The notes: a model not told the origin generated them from the letters alone. Shown: positions 35,951 to 44,893, numbered from the stretch's first letter. The stretch is DNA of 64,000 nucleotides from Poriferisodalis sp965203655 (GCF_965203655.1 NZ_CBDBDD010000003.1:124001-188000); one strand, 5' to 3'. Made by a program: numbers and translations.

Positions 35951-36688
35951 TCAGAAGCGGACGTCCCGCTGCCACTCATCCAACAGGTCGGTGCGGCCGA
36001 ACGTTTCGAGCCGTTCGGGGCCGATGCGGCCCCAGACGAACAGCAGGAGGTCTTGCGCCGGTCCCCGGGCGGCGACGTCGGACTTCGCGTGCGTGCGCTC
36101 GACCTGCATCCCGTCGGGTGTGCGGGTGATGACCCATTCGCCGTGGGCGTCGGTGGCATGCAGGTGCACGGTTTCGCCGTCGCCGGCGAAACCGTCCGGT
36201 CGTCGCAGGCGCACGTACACGTCGAAGAGTTCGTCGATACCGTCGACGGCGAGTCCGGGTGCAATCGGTGCCGGCGTGATGCCGAGGGCGGCTTCAGCAT
36301 CCCACCGGTGCATCGTGGATTCGTGGGCCATGCGTCGCCACCAGAAGCTCATCGACTGGTTCTCGGGGTCCCACGTCCAGGCTTCGGCGTCCGATGGGCG
36401 CCCGGTCATGAGATCGGTGAGTGCACTGAACGCATCTGCGTGCCACTGCGACACAGAACCGGGAGGCCTGGCGACGGCGGCGGGATCGACGCGCGTTCCC
36501 GCGGTGACGCTGCTGCGCACGAATGTCCAGACCGTGGCGCAGTGCGCGATGAGTGCCTCGAGGGTCCAGTCGCCGCAGCTGGGGACCCCGCTGGCCCACA
36601 TGTCTGGCGAGCGGTCAGCATCTGCCGCGATTTCGTTCAGTCGCGCGCCCTCTGCGCCCCGGAACTCTGCGTACGCTGTGGCGTCCAT
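35951..36688 (-). CDS. Maleylpyruvate isomerase/TIGR03083-type DinB-fold protein
   Basis: 245 residues from the ATG at 36688 with AGGAG upstream. The DinB-like four-helix N-terminal domain includes CGDWTLEALIAHCATVWTF, and WWRRMAHESTMHRWDAEAA supplies the His/Glu region typical of mycothiol-dependent isomerase-like proteins. A C-terminal sterol-carrier-like beta domain (VHLHATDAHGEWVI) follows. Such proteins often use mycothiol; the reaction is not known. A longer frame up to 37381 is only antisense to lgt. Confidence 0.82.
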   Translation of the reverse strand: MDATAYAEFRGAEGARLNEIAADADRSPDMWASGVPSCGDWTLEALIAHCATVWTFVRSSVTAGTRVDPAAVARPPGSVSQWHADAFSALTDLMTGRPSDAEAWTWDPENQSMSFWWRRMAHESTMHRWDAEAALGITPAPIAPGLAVDGIDELFDVYVRLRRPDGFAGDGETVHLHATDAHGEWVITRTPDGMQVERTHAKSDVAARGPAQDLLLFVWGRIGPERLETFGRTDLLDEWQRDVRF

Positions 36689-36739
36689 GGCGTGTGATCT
36701 CCTGCTCCTGCCGGTCGAGCCAATGGCCGCAGCCACGAC

Positions 36740-37645
36740 GTGAGCGGGCTCCTGGCGTCGATTCCGAGTCCATCGCGCGGCTCTGTCTCGCTCGGCCCGC
36801 TCGACATCCGAGCCTATGGCGTGGCCATCGCCTTGGGCGTACTGGTGGCAGTGTGGATCACTTCCCGCCGCTGGCGCCGGGCCATCGCAGACCGGGACGA
36901 TGCGTACCGGGCTCGCGCCAATGACTTGGTCGGGACGATCGCGATCTGGGCTGTCCCCGCAGGCCTCATCGGCGCCCGGCTGTACCACGTCATCACCGAC
37001 TTCGACCGGTACCAGGACAACCTCGGCGATGCGCTGAAGATCTGGCAGGGCGGCCTCGGCATCTGGGGCGGCATCTCGGTGGGCGTGCTGGTGGCGGTGT
37101 GGATGCTGCGCCGGGGCGGGCACAGCACCGGAGCGATGCTCGACGCGCTGGCGCCAGCGCTTGCGGTGGCCCAGGCCATCGGCCGGCTGGGGAACTGGTT
37201 CAACCAGGAGCTGTACGGCCGGCCCACGGACCTGCCGTGGGGGCTCGAGATCGACCAGGCGCATCGTGTGGCCGGCTACGGCCTCGAAGAGACGTTTCAT
37301 CCCACGTTCGCCTACGAAGCGCTGTGGAATCTGTGCTTGGCCGCGGCGCTCGTGTGGGTGGTCCCCAAGGTGCTGCCGCACCTGCGCACCGGCTACCTGT
37401 TCGCGGTGTACGTGCTCGGCTACACCGCCGGGCGGCTGTGGATCGAGCTGCTGCGCATCGACACGGCCAATGAGCTGTGGGGCGTTCGGATCAATGTGTG
37501 GACCAGCATCGTGGTCGGCCTAGCGGCGCTGATCGCAGTGCTGGTGGGCTTGCGTCGCGGCCCCGATTCAGCTCAGCAGGCTGATCAGGGTCTCGCGGGT
37601 GGCGGCCTGTTCGTCGAGGGTGCCGAACGCCGATCCGGCGAATGA
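36740..37645 (+). CDS. lgt: Prolipoprotein diacylglyceryl transferase
   Basis: Attaches diacylglycerol to the lipobox Cys of prelipoproteins. 301 residues, about seven membrane helices. The signature is AQAIGRLGNWFNQELYGRPT; GGLGIWGGISVG and HPTFAYEALWNL are also diagnostic. Starts with GTG. The last 78 nt (26 residues of a polar tail) overlap the 3' end of the convergent gene at 37568. Confidence 0.95.
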   Translation: MSGLLASIPSPSRGSVSLGPLDIRAYGVAIALGVLVAVWITSRRWRRAIADRDDAYRARANDLVGTIAIWAVPAGLIGARLYHVITDFDRYQDNLGDALKIWQGGLGIWGGISVGVLVAVWMLRRGGHSTGAMLDALAPALAVAQAIGRLGNWFNQELYGRPTDLPWGLEIDQAHRVAGYGLEETFHPTFAYEALWNLCLAAALVWVVPKVLPHLRTGYLFAVYVLGYTAGRLWIELLRIDTANELWGVRINVWTSIVVGLAALIAVLVGLRRGPDSAQQADQGLAGGGLFVEGAERRSGE

Positions 37646-38464
37646 CGTCACGCCGCAGTCGGCCAGCGCGCCGATCCGGTCGCTGACCTCGGCTGCACTG
37701 CCGATGACGGCGATGTCCTCGGGCCCGCTGAGGCCCTCCCGGTCGAGCATCGCCCGGTAGCTGGGCAGCGTGCCGTAGACCACGAGGTCCTTGGCGGCTC
37801 GCTCCCGGGCGGTGTTGGCATCATCAGTCACGCACACCGGGAAGCCGGCCACCACCTGCGGCGCCGGGCGCCCGGCCTCGGCGGCCGCTTCGTTGATGGT
37901 GGGCGCGGTGTGATCCCGCAGTGTCGCCGGTCCGGTCATCCAGGTGAACGTGCCGTCGGCCATGCGGGCGGTCAGGCGCAGCATCTGGCTGCCCAGGGCA
38001 GCGACGAACACCGGCGGCGCGTCGGCAGCCGGGGGAGTGATCTCGCCGCGTCCGACCACCGCGTCGCCGCCGTGGGAGACACGGCGATCGGTCATCAGCT
38101 TCGTCAGGATTGTCAGGTAGTCGCGCATGTGCGCGATGGGTCGGTCGAATGAGTAGCCCCACATGCCCTCGACCACTGGCTTGTGCGACGGGCCGATGCC
38201 CAGGTCCAGCCGCCCGCCGATCACGGCCTGGGTCGTGAGCGCCTGCTGGGCCAGCATCATCGGATGCCGCGGGTAGGTGGGCACGACCGCCGTGCCGAGC
38301 CGGATGCCGGGTACCTCGCGGCCTGCCACCGCGATGGTGGTCAGCGCGTCGTGGCCGAAGATCTGCGGTGTCCAGTAGCGGCGGAAGCCCTGCTCGGAGG
38401 CCTCGCGGATGCTGGCCTCGAAGCGCTCAGGTGTGGTGTCGAATCCGAACAGCTCGATATGCAT
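37568..38464 (-). CDS. F420-type luciferase-like oxidoreductase
   Basis: 298-residue LLM-class protein with a TIM-barrel. Segments GIRLGTAVVPTYPRHPMMLAQQ, GRLDLGIGPSHKPVVEGMWG and PPVFVAALGSQMLRLTARMADG are those of F420-dependent oxidoreductases (related to methylene-H4MPT reductase) found in actinobacterial lipid metabolism. Substrate unknown. TACGCT 7 nt before the ATG suggests its own leaderless promoter. Its last 78 nt are antisense to lgt. Confidence 0.88.
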   Translation of the reverse strand: MHIELFGFDTTPERFEASIREASEQGFRRYWTPQIFGHDALTTIAVAGREVPGIRLGTAVVPTYPRHPMMLAQQALTTQAVIGGRLDLGIGPSHKPVVEGMWGYSFDRPIAHMRDYLTILTKLMTDRRVSHGGDAVVGRGEITPPAADAPPVFVAALGSQMLRLTARMADGTFTWMTGPATLRDHTAPTINEAAAEAGRPAPQVVAGFPVCVTDDANTARERAAKDLVVYGTLPSYRAMLDREGLSGPEDIAVIGSAAEVSDRIGALADCGVTSFAGSAFGTLDEQAATRETLISLLS

Positions 38465-38471
38465 GCCCGGC

Positions 38472-38477
38472 AGCGTA
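38472..38477 (-). promoter_or_regulatory. -10 element of the LLM gene at 38464
   Basis: TACGCT on the minus strand, 7 nt before the ATG. Confidence 0.4.
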
Positions 38478-38541
38478 ACGGCGCGCCCACCGGGGTTTCC
38501 GGGTAGGCGGTCGGGAAGGCCGCAGGCTCAGGCGCCGAATT

Positions 38542-39444
38542 TCAAGCGAACGTGTCGAAGAGCTCCTCGAGCGCTTTGAGCTGACCGCCGCTCGTGCTGG
38601 ACGGCACCAAGATCGGCGTCTTGCAACCAGCATCGAACCATGCCTCGACGCCGTCACGGACCTGGCTGGCCGAGCCGTACAGCGTCGCGTTCGACAGCCA
38701 GTCGTCGGTCATCGCCCGGTTCAGTGCTTCGGTGTCGCCGGCGGCGATCGCCGTCTCGGCTGCTTCCATCTCGTCGACCCAACCGGCCTGCTTCCAGTAG
38801 TTGCGGTAGTTCGGCAGCGACACGTAGCCGGCGAGCGTCTTGCGGTTGCGCGCCGCCCCGGCGGCGCGGTCGTCATCGATGACGGTCGGGATCATGTTCC
38901 CCACGAAGAAGTCGTCACGGCTCGCGGCGTCGCCGAGGTGCGCCACGGAGTTCTGGAAATCGTTGCAGCTCGCATTGGCCCACACCGCCCCTGAGCTGAT
39001 CTCGGCCGACAGTTCGGCCATGCGCTGGCGCAGCGTGGCCAGCACGATCGGCGGCAGTTCGCCGTGCTGTGCCGAAGCGGCCTCCATGGCAGCGATGTAC
39101 TCGCGGATGTCAGAGAGCGGCTTGCCGGGCGTGATGCCGAGTCGTTCGTGCACCGGTCCGTGCGTCACGCCGATGCCCAGCCAGAACCGCCCGCCCGAGA
39201 TCTCGTGGATGAATGCCGCAGTCGAGGCCATGTCGACCGGGTTGCGGAAGTAGATCGGCTGCACCGAGGTGCCGAAATGGATCTCGTTGGTGACATGGGC
39301 AATCGCTTGGCACAGCGCCACCGGATCGCCCATGGAGGGGCAGTAGACGCCGCTGAATCCTCGTTGCTCGATCTCGGCGGCGATCTCCAGGGTGCGTTCA
39401 CGGCGACCGCGCACGGCGGCCAGCGAGATGGCAGGCATGTTCAT
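38542..39444 (-). CDS. F420-type luciferase-like oxidoreductase
   Basis: 300-residue LLM-class protein starting at ATG 39444. Segments RGFSGVYCPSMGDPVALCQA, FGTSVQPIYFRNPVDMAST and GRFWLGIGVTHGPVHERLG define the family. It differs enough from the gene at 37568 to be an independent subfamily. It lies 56 bp downstream of the methyltransferase gene and on the same strand, so all three may act on related lipids; that is inference. Confidence 0.86.
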   Translation of the reverse strand: MNMPAISLAAVRGRRERTLEIAAEIEQRGFSGVYCPSMGDPVALCQAIAHVTNEIHFGTSVQPIYFRNPVDMASTAAFIHEISGGRFWLGIGVTHGPVHERLGITPGKPLSDIREYIAAMEAASAQHGELPPIVLATLRQRMAELSAEISSGAVWANASCNDFQNSVAHLGDAASRDDFFVGNMIPTVIDDDRAAGAARNRKTLAGYVSLPNYRNYWKQAGWVDEMEAAETAIAAGDTEALNRAMTDDWLSNATLYGSASQVRDGVEAWFDAGCKTPILVPSSTSGGQLKALEELFDTFA

Positions 39445-39500
39445 GCGGGGTTTCCTAGCAGACGTGCCCGAATGCCGCCGTTGGCTGAGCAGTCTCAGCC

Positions 39501-40538
39501 TCAGGGCGACTTGCGGGCCACGAAGCAATACAGCGGCGTGAAGATTCCCGTCTTGCCGCCGGCGACGTACGCGTTGGCGGTGCGATCCAGCAGCTTGGCG
39601 ACCTCGGCGGTGCCTCGGGGCAGGATCCTCAGTGTTTCAACGAAACGTGCGGCCCCGATCGCGAGTCGTCGACTCAGTGGTGTTCCGCGCGGGGTGTTAC
39701 GGGCTGTACCACTGCGCGACTCCATCGGCTGATACCACGGCGTCGTCGATCCGTATTCGGCGGTTCCGCGATCAATGCCTTCGATCACCTCGAATCCTGC
39801 CGACTCCAGTGCTTGGTTGACTTCGGCGAACGTCGCGATCTTCTTGAGCGCGATCCCGCGCATGAGTTCTCGCTTGATCTCTTGGTGGGTCGTGTTGTCA
39901 GGATCGAACGTGCCGGTCAGGCACATTTCCTGACCCCATAGCAAGGCGCCAGGCTTCAGCACCCGCGAGATCTCGGTGAAGGCGCCCACCTTGTCCGGCG
40001 CATGACAGGTTGATTCGATCGCGTAGGCCCGGTCGTAGCTGCCGTCTTCGATGGCACTCATGTCCATGAAGCTGGTTTCCACGTAATCGATCATGTCGCC
40101 GAGGCCTGAGTCGGCGGTCAGCTCCCGCGCCCTGGCGAGCTGGACTTCGCTGCTGTTGATGCCGGTGACCCTGACTCCTGCTTCGCGGACCACGGTCCGC
40201 ATCGGTCCGCCGATCCCGCACCCGACATCGATGACCGACATGCCCTCGTGCAAGTCGAGCTTGTCGATCATGAGGTGCTGATGCCGGAGCTTGGAGTCTT
40301 CCAAGCTCTCCTCCGGAGTCAGCGGGGCGAAATGGAGCGATTCACCCCAGCCGTAGATCATGAGGTGGCTGCAGATGTCGTAGTACTCCGTCGCTGTCTC
40401 GGCGTGGTCGGCAGCCGGGCCGTCACCCGGCGCGTACGTCTCGTCGAGCCGATCGTTCAGCTGCTCCACCCGGTGTCGAAGATCCGAGCCGCGGTACGAC
40501 ATCTTCAGTCCGCGTGCGACCTGCCAAATGCTGCTCAC
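39501..40538 (-). CDS. Sterol 24-C-methyltransferase-type SAM enzyme
   Basis: 345 residues from GTG 40538. All four conserved SMT (Erg6) regions are present: YGWGESLHFAP (62-72), the SAM site VIDVGCGIGGPM (102-113), YAIESTCHAP (172-181), and the IALKKIATFAEVNQALESAG segment with GFEV. TPWYQPM follows. The C-terminal part (TLRILPRGTAEVAKLLDRTA, then GKTGIFTPLYCFVARK) matches the SMT C-terminal domain, which ordinary small-molecule methyltransferases lack. The expected reaction is methyl transfer to the side-chain double bond of a sterol or similar isoprenoid. TAGGCT lies 7 nt upstream (leaderless); ATG 40502 is the alternative start. Confidence 0.85.
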   Translation of the reverse strand: MSSIWQVARGLKMSYRGSDLRHRVEQLNDRLDETYAPGDGPAADHAETATEYYDICSHLMIYGWGESLHFAPLTPEESLEDSKLRHQHLMIDKLDLHEGMSVIDVGCGIGGPMRTVVREAGVRVTGINSSEVQLARARELTADSGLGDMIDYVETSFMDMSAIEDGSYDRAYAIESTCHAPDKVGAFTEISRVLKPGALLWGQEMCLTGTFDPDNTTHQEIKRELMRGIALKKIATFAEVNQALESAGFEVIEGIDRGTAEYGSTTPWYQPMESRSGTARNTPRGTPLSRRLAIGAARFVETLRILPRGTAEVAKLLDRTANAYVAGGKTGIFTPLYCFVARKSP

Positions 40539-40545
40539 CTGGGGG

Positions 40546-40551
40546 AGCCTA
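40546..40551 (-). promoter_or_regulatory. -10 element of the sterol-methyltransferase-type gene
   Basis: TAGGCT on the minus strand followed by 7 nt and the GTG at 40538. It partly overlaps the left direct repeat at 40550. Confidence 0.45.
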
Positions 40552-40679
40552 AGAGGCTGAGCCCGCAGGGCGAAGCCGTGGCCCGAGCGGCCCGTGAGCG
40601 CAGCGAACAAGAGCGGGAAGCAATAGGCGACGCGACTAGCTGGTGGAACAATCCGCGCATGTTCTAAGAGGCTGAGCCC
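40550..40679. repeat. Direct-repeat-flanked element with dispersed repeat copy B
   Basis: TAAGAGGCTGAGCCC occurs at 40550-40564 and 40665-40679. Between them lies 40569-40600, which matches the parA leader repeat (16711-16742, opposite strand) at 31 of 32 positions. The arrangement resembles a small non-coding mobile or REP-like element. Confidence 0.55.
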
Positions 40680-40700
40680 CGGGCCCGATCCATGCACGCC

Positions 40701-41918
40701 CTATGGCGATCCTGCGACGGCCGCTTCCCGCATCGGCAGCATCAACAGGCCGAGTGCAGCCACGCTGGTGACAGTGACGAGCCCGATTGCGGGCTCGAAC
40801 CCGGAGGCGTCGATGATGAAGCCGCAAACAGCCGGACCGGCCAGCGCGCCGACACCGAGACCCGTGTAGTGGATGCCGATCACGCCGCCCAAGTTCTCCA
40901 CTCCGTACCAGCCGGCCAGCACCGAGGGCGTGGCCGTCACCCACACCGCCCAGCCGACACCGTGGGCAACGGCACTGGCGATCAGCACTGCGGGGTTCCC
41001 ATCAGAGATCCACCAGATGGCCAGCGCTGCGGTCATGGCAGCGAATGCTGCCCGGCACAGCCACATCGGATCGGCGCGGTGGCCCAGAGCGCCGCAGGCC
41101 AGGCGGGCGACGACGCTCGTCGCGCCCGAGATGCCGATCAGTGCCGCGGCCAATGCGGGCGCGACACCACGGTCGACCGCGTAGTCGTTGTAGAACGCGA
41201 CCGGCGCGTAGAAGCCTGGCCCGATCGCCACGACGGCTGCAAAGAACAGCAGAAACCGGCGCGAGCGCACGAGTTGGGTGACACCTACGAGACGAGCGGG
41301 CAACGTGCGCACCCGGTCGCCGCGTGTGGCCGCCCAGCCGATGGCGACGAAGGCCACAGCAGCCAGTGCGGCGTAGGTCTGGCGCCAGCCCAGCCTCGAG
41401 ATCAGCGCGTGGCTCGCCAGCGGCATGACCAGAGTCCCGGCGCCCACGCCGGCCAACAGGAAACCCATCGCTGCAGGGCGTCGTCGCTCGCTGAAGCTGC
41501 GGCCGATCAGGCCGATCATCGACGGGTAGCAGAAACCCGTGGCCAGCCCCACCAAGACCCCGAACGCGACATAGGTCTGCCACAGCACATTCGAGGTGGC
41601 GGTCAGCAGAAGGCCCGCCGACATCGCCACCGCTGCGACCCCGACCAGCAGGCGGGCTCCGTAGCGGTCCCCTATGCGACCTCCGATGGCGCCTCCGGCG
41701 TAGTAGGTGCAGACGGCCGTCGAGAACAGGGCGGCCACCGGTCCGGTCGTGGTGTCGAGGTCGTCCGCGATGGGTGTCAGGAACACCCCGAACGAGAAGA
41801 GGATCCCGAACGTCACGAAGTTGGCAGCGAACGCTGCGGCTGCAACCGACCACGGAGCCGACGCGTCCTGCGGTTCACCCGGAGGTCCCAGATTCGATGT
41901 GTCGGCCACCAGCCCCAA
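40701..41918 (-). CDS. MFS transporter
   Basis: 405-residue major facilitator with 12 hydrophobic segments. The conserved loop 2-3 motif is GGRIGDRYGARLLVG, and GFCYPSMIGLIGRSFSERRR lies in the middle. It resembles MCT/OFA-type monocarboxylate carriers in layout. The substrate cannot be read from the sequence. The start may be the TTG at 41918 or the GTG three codons later. Confidence 0.88.
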   Translation of the reverse strand: MGLVADTSNLGPPGEPQDASAPWSVAAAAFAANFVTFGILFSFGVFLTPIADDLDTTTGPVAALFSTAVCTYYAGGAIGGRIGDRYGARLLVGVAAVAMSAGLLLTATSNVLWQTYVAFGVLVGLATGFCYPSMIGLIGRSFSERRRPAAMGFLLAGVGAGTLVMPLASHALISRLGWRQTYAALAAVAFVAIGWAATRGDRVRTLPARLVGVTQLVRSRRFLLFFAAVVAIGPGFYAPVAFYNDYAVDRGVAPALAAALIGISGATSVVARLACGALGHRADPMWLCRAAFAAMTAALAIWWISDGNPAVLIASAVAHGVGWAVWVTATPSVLAGWYGVENLGGVIGIHYTGLGVGALAGPAVCGFIIDASGFEPAIGLVTVTSVAALGLLMLPMREAAVAGSP

Positions 41919-42012
41919 GCCTGCCCTGCGCCGGGCTGGCCCGCGGGTTCCGCCGACCTCGCCCGGATTCGCGCGGCGGGCTGGCCGGTACCCTCGGTGA
42001 CCCTCGCTTCTT

Positions 42013-42086
42013 GGGGCTGTAGCTCAGATGGCAAGAGCACCTGCTTTGCAAGCAGGGGGTCACGGGTTCGAGTCCCGTCAGCTCCA
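42013..42086 (+). tRNA. tRNA-Ala (TGC anticodon)
   Basis: 74-nt cloverleaf: acceptor GGGGCTG/CAGCTCC with one G-U pair, D arm TAGCTCAGATGGCAAGAGC, anticodon stem-loop CTGCTTTGCAAGCAG, T arm GGGTTCGAGTCCC. CCA is not encoded. A TACCCT hexamer lies at 41989. A GTG start codon begins 2 nt after its 3' end. Confidence 0.97.
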
Positions 42087-42088
42087 CA

Positions 42089-42505
42089 GTGTCCGATGCG
42101 CAGTCGCCCAAGTTGCTCGCAGGCGGCAATCCGCAGATTCCCAAAGGCGACGGCGATGCCCCGGTGCAGGCGTACATCGATGCAATGCCCGGCTGGAAGG
42201 GCACCATCGCTCGCCGGCTGGATGAGCTGATCGTGTACCTCGTGCCCGACGTGCGCAAGGCCGTGCGGTGGAACTCGCCCTTTTACGGCATCGAGGGGCG
42301 CGGGTGGTTCGCGAGCTGCCATGCGTTCACCTGGTACGTCAAGGTGACGTTCCTGAATGGCGCGTTGCTTGTTCCCGAGCCGCCCGGCTCGGGCAAGGAT
42401 CCCGATTCACGCTGGGTGGACATAGGTGAGGATCAATTCGACGACGCGCAGATGGCAGTGTGGATCGAGCAGTCGGCAGCACTCGACGGCTGGCACGGAT
42501 TTTGA
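42089..42505 (+). CDS. DUF1801 domain protein
   Basis: 138 residues beginning at a GTG placed 2 nt after tRNA-Ala. The DUF1801 (YdhG-like) fold is suggested by VQAYIDAMPGWKGTIARRLD, VRKAVRWNSPFYGIEGRGWF and the C-terminal WIEQSAALDGW. Function unknown. With no ribosome site or separate promoter visible, expression probably depends on the tRNA transcript. Confidence 0.8.
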   Translation: MSDAQSPKLLAGGNPQIPKGDGDAPVQAYIDAMPGWKGTIARRLDELIVYLVPDVRKAVRWNSPFYGIEGRGWFASCHAFTWYVKVTFLNGALLVPEPPGSGKDPDSRWVDIGEDQFDDAQMAVWIEQSAALDGWHGF

Positions 42506-42537
42506 TTGGCGGCGGGCTGCAATCTCGCTGCCGCTGA

Positions 42538-43833
42538 TCAGCACAGCTCGAAGCCGGCCACCGGGCGTGTGGGTCGGCGATCGACGACTCGTGCACAGAA
42601 GACCCGTGCCTCGTCGATGCGACCGGCCTTGACGTAGGCCGCAAGCAATGTGTTGGTCATCAGGTCGCGTTGGGCCCGGCTGCCGCCGATGCGCACGACT
42701 TGGGGGATCAGGGGCTCGAGGACGTCGATGACCGTCGACCACTTCTCGTCGACGAATGCGCCGTAGGCCTGAGCCAGGGTCGCTCCGGTCGTGCCCGCCG
42801 GCAGGCGGCCTGCCTCGCCAAGCTCCTGCAGCTCGGTGATGCACGCCTGCAGCTGTTCGGTCTCGCCGAGGACGGCGTAGGTGAGCCCCGCGTGGGCATC
42901 GACGAACACGATCGGCTGCGGGAACCGCTCCTCGTAGAACTCACGAACCCGCTGCCAGACGGCGCGATCACGAGGTTGCCCGGCCAGCTCCGAGCGCCAC
43001 ATGAACGACGTTGAGTCGGAGAACACGGTGATCGGTGGGCTGGTGGTTGCCCCAGGCAGGCAGTTGTGGCGGAAAGCCTGCCAGGCATCGTCGTGACGGC
43101 TGACTGCCATGAGCACCAGCGCGTAGTGCCACCAGATGTGGCAGTGCAGCACGCTCGCCCGGTCAGAGTCGGGGAGCCACCGATCGAGGAAGTCGACCGC
43201 TTCGTCGTCAGCGCCCGCTTCGAAGAGCGCGTGCACCAGCGTGTGGGCACCGTGGGGAGTAGTGGGCCGCTGTTCGAGCGCACGCTCGGCGAGCTGCCGC
43301 CCCCGGTCCCACCGGCCGGTCTCGATGAGGGCGAAGGCGTGCACGGTGGCGAACCACCAGTCGTCGCCGTAGTGAGTGGCGAGCGGCTCGAGGAAGTCGA
43401 GCAACTCGGCTTCCCTGCCGATGCGGCCGCTGAAGCCGATCGCACCGAACACGCCGCAGGCGGGAGACAACGCAAACGCATCGCGGGGGTAGTCGATGAC
43501 GTGTTGGCGGATGAGGTTAAGCGCTTGGGGCACCTGGCCGGCAATGAGCAGCCGCACAATCTCGACGTGTTGCTGTTCCCGCTCGGTGGCCGTCTGGCTC
43601 AGCTCGACGGCGGCCTCCGCAGAGGCTCGTGCTTCGTCGGGCCGCACGTAGAGCTGATGCTGACGGGCCAGCGCAGCATGAGGAAGGGCAAAGCCCGGAT
43701 CTGCTGCGATCGCCGCCGACAGGCACTCCTCGACCCCGGCCTCAGCGGACAGCATCCGATCGATGCCCTCGACATAGGCGTCACGGGCGCTGAACGACGA
43801 GGTGCTGAGTTCGAGGCCGTAGCGGTCCTGCAT
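42538..43833 (-). CDS. TTC38-like tetratricopeptide repeat protein
   Basis: 431 residues from the ATG at 43833 with GGAGA upstream. Helical repeats fill the protein; VHAFALIETGRWDRGRQLAE, TLVHALFEAGADDEAVDFLD and LHCHIWWHYALVLMAVSRHD follow the pattern of tetratricopeptide repeat protein 38. No catalytic motif is visible. It lies downstream of the BNR protein gene, on the same strand. Confidence 0.78.
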   Translation of the reverse strand: MQDRYGLELSTSSFSARDAYVEGIDRMLSAEAGVEECLSAAIAADPGFALPHAALARQHQLYVRPDEARASAEAAVELSQTATEREQQHVEIVRLLIAGQVPQALNLIRQHVIDYPRDAFALSPACGVFGAIGFSGRIGREAELLDFLEPLATHYGDDWWFATVHAFALIETGRWDRGRQLAERALEQRPTTPHGAHTLVHALFEAGADDEAVDFLDRWLPDSDRASVLHCHIWWHYALVLMAVSRHDDAWQAFRHNCLPGATTSPPITVFSDSTSFMWRSELAGQPRDRAVWQRVREFYEERFPQPIVFVDAHAGLTYAVLGETEQLQACITELQELGEAGRLPAGTTGATLAQAYGAFVDEKWSTVIDVLEPLIPQVVRIGGSRAQRDLMTNTLLAAYVKAGRIDEARVFCARVVDRRPTRPVAGFELC

Positions 43834-43888
43834 GCGTTCCGTCTCCAGCGTCGCTGACGTCAGGTGTCCGTGACCTCCTAGGGTCGCG

Positions 43889-44887
43889 TCAGACCACCGC
43901 CAGCGACCAGACGAGCGGGAGGCCAGACCCGAGCTCGGTCCACTCGGCATCGTCGGACACCTGCCACACCTCGCCGGTGTCGGTGCCCACCAGCACCCCG
44001 CCCACGTTGTCAGGATCGGCGATCAGGCCATGGAAGTTGACCGGCGACGGCGAGTGGGCGTCGTCGCAGAGCGACCGCCACGACTGGCCGTGGTCGTCGG
44101 ACCGATAGATCGCGGCATGGGCGCCGCCATCGTCCTTGTAATGGGAGAAGGCAGTGGGGGCACTGGCGACGGTGACGCTGTAGGGGTCGCGGCGGTCGAT
44201 GCACAGCGGTCGCGAGTAGCGCGGCACGACGCCCTTCCAGGCGTATTCCCATGTCTCGCCGTAGTTGTCAGAGCGGAACACGCCGGCGTTGCCTTCGAGC
44301 TCTTCGGCGACGCCGTCAAAGCGGCCGTAGCCGGTGCTGATGAACAGCACTCCCGGATCGGCGGGATGGGCGAACATCATGTGGATGTCTGGGTTGTCGC
44401 CGGGCAGGTCGACCGTCCAGCTCTCGCCGCCGTCGGTGGTGCGAGCCACACCGCCGACCTCGACGCCGACCCAGATGCGGTCGGGGTCGTCTTCGTCGAT
44501 GACGAGCGCACGTGCCCGTCCTGGCAGGGGAGGCTCGACCGGTACGCACCAGCGTTCCGCTTCGGGAAGTGCGGCGAACGCCGTGACCTCGTCCCACGTT
44601 GCGCCGCCGTCGTCGCTGCGGAACAGTGCGGCCGGCTCGGTGCTGGCATACAGCCGGCCGTCGCTGGCGGCCCGGATCTGCCACACCTCGCGCCCGGCGA
44701 GCTGCGGCCCGGCCCAAGTCTGGCCCCCGTCCTCACTGGTGAACAGACCGGCGGCTGACCCGGCGAACAGGCGGCCGTCGACGTTGACGAGGTCGCGGAC
44801 GTGGCGTGCTTCGAGCGTTTGTGTAGATCCCGCGTCGTCGATGACAAAGACACCCTTGGTGGTTCCCGCAAGCAACTGACCGTTCAT
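43889..44887 (-). CDS. BNR/Asp-box beta-propeller protein
   Basis: 332 residues with at least five Asp boxes (SEDGGQTW, SDDGGATW, TTDGGESW, SDNYGETW, SDDHGQSW), typical of Vps10/sortilin-like or photosynthesis-assembly-like propellers. There is no signal peptide, so it is probably cytoplasmic. No sialidase catalytic residues can be placed. TAGGGT 6 nt before the ATG suggests a separate leaderless promoter, although the gene lies 44 bp behind the selenoprotein gene. Confidence 0.8.
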   Translation of the reverse strand: MNGQLLAGTTKGVFVIDDAGSTQTLEARHVRDLVNVDGRLFAGSAAGLFTSEDGGQTWAGPQLAGREVWQIRAASDGRLYASTEPAALFRSDDGGATWDEVTAFAALPEAERWCVPVEPPLPGRARALVIDEDDPDRIWVGVEVGGVARTTDGGESWTVDLPGDNPDIHMMFAHPADPGVLFISTGYGRFDGVAEELEGNAGVFRSDNYGETWEYAWKGVVPRYSRPLCIDRRDPYSVTVASAPTAFSHYKDDGGAHAAIYRSDDHGQSWRSLCDDAHSPSPVNFHGLIADPDNVGGVLVGTDTGEVWQVSDDAEWTELGSGLPLVWSLAVV

Positions 44888-44893
44888 GGGTTC

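Noticed and set aside
36689..37381. Upstream extension of the gene at 35951-36688
   Set aside because: It is antisense to lgt and has no similarity; the ATG at 36688 has a good ribosome site.
39633..39647. Second parS site (TGTTTCAACGAAACG)
   Set aside because: One base shorter than parS, with a changed centre, and inside a coding region.
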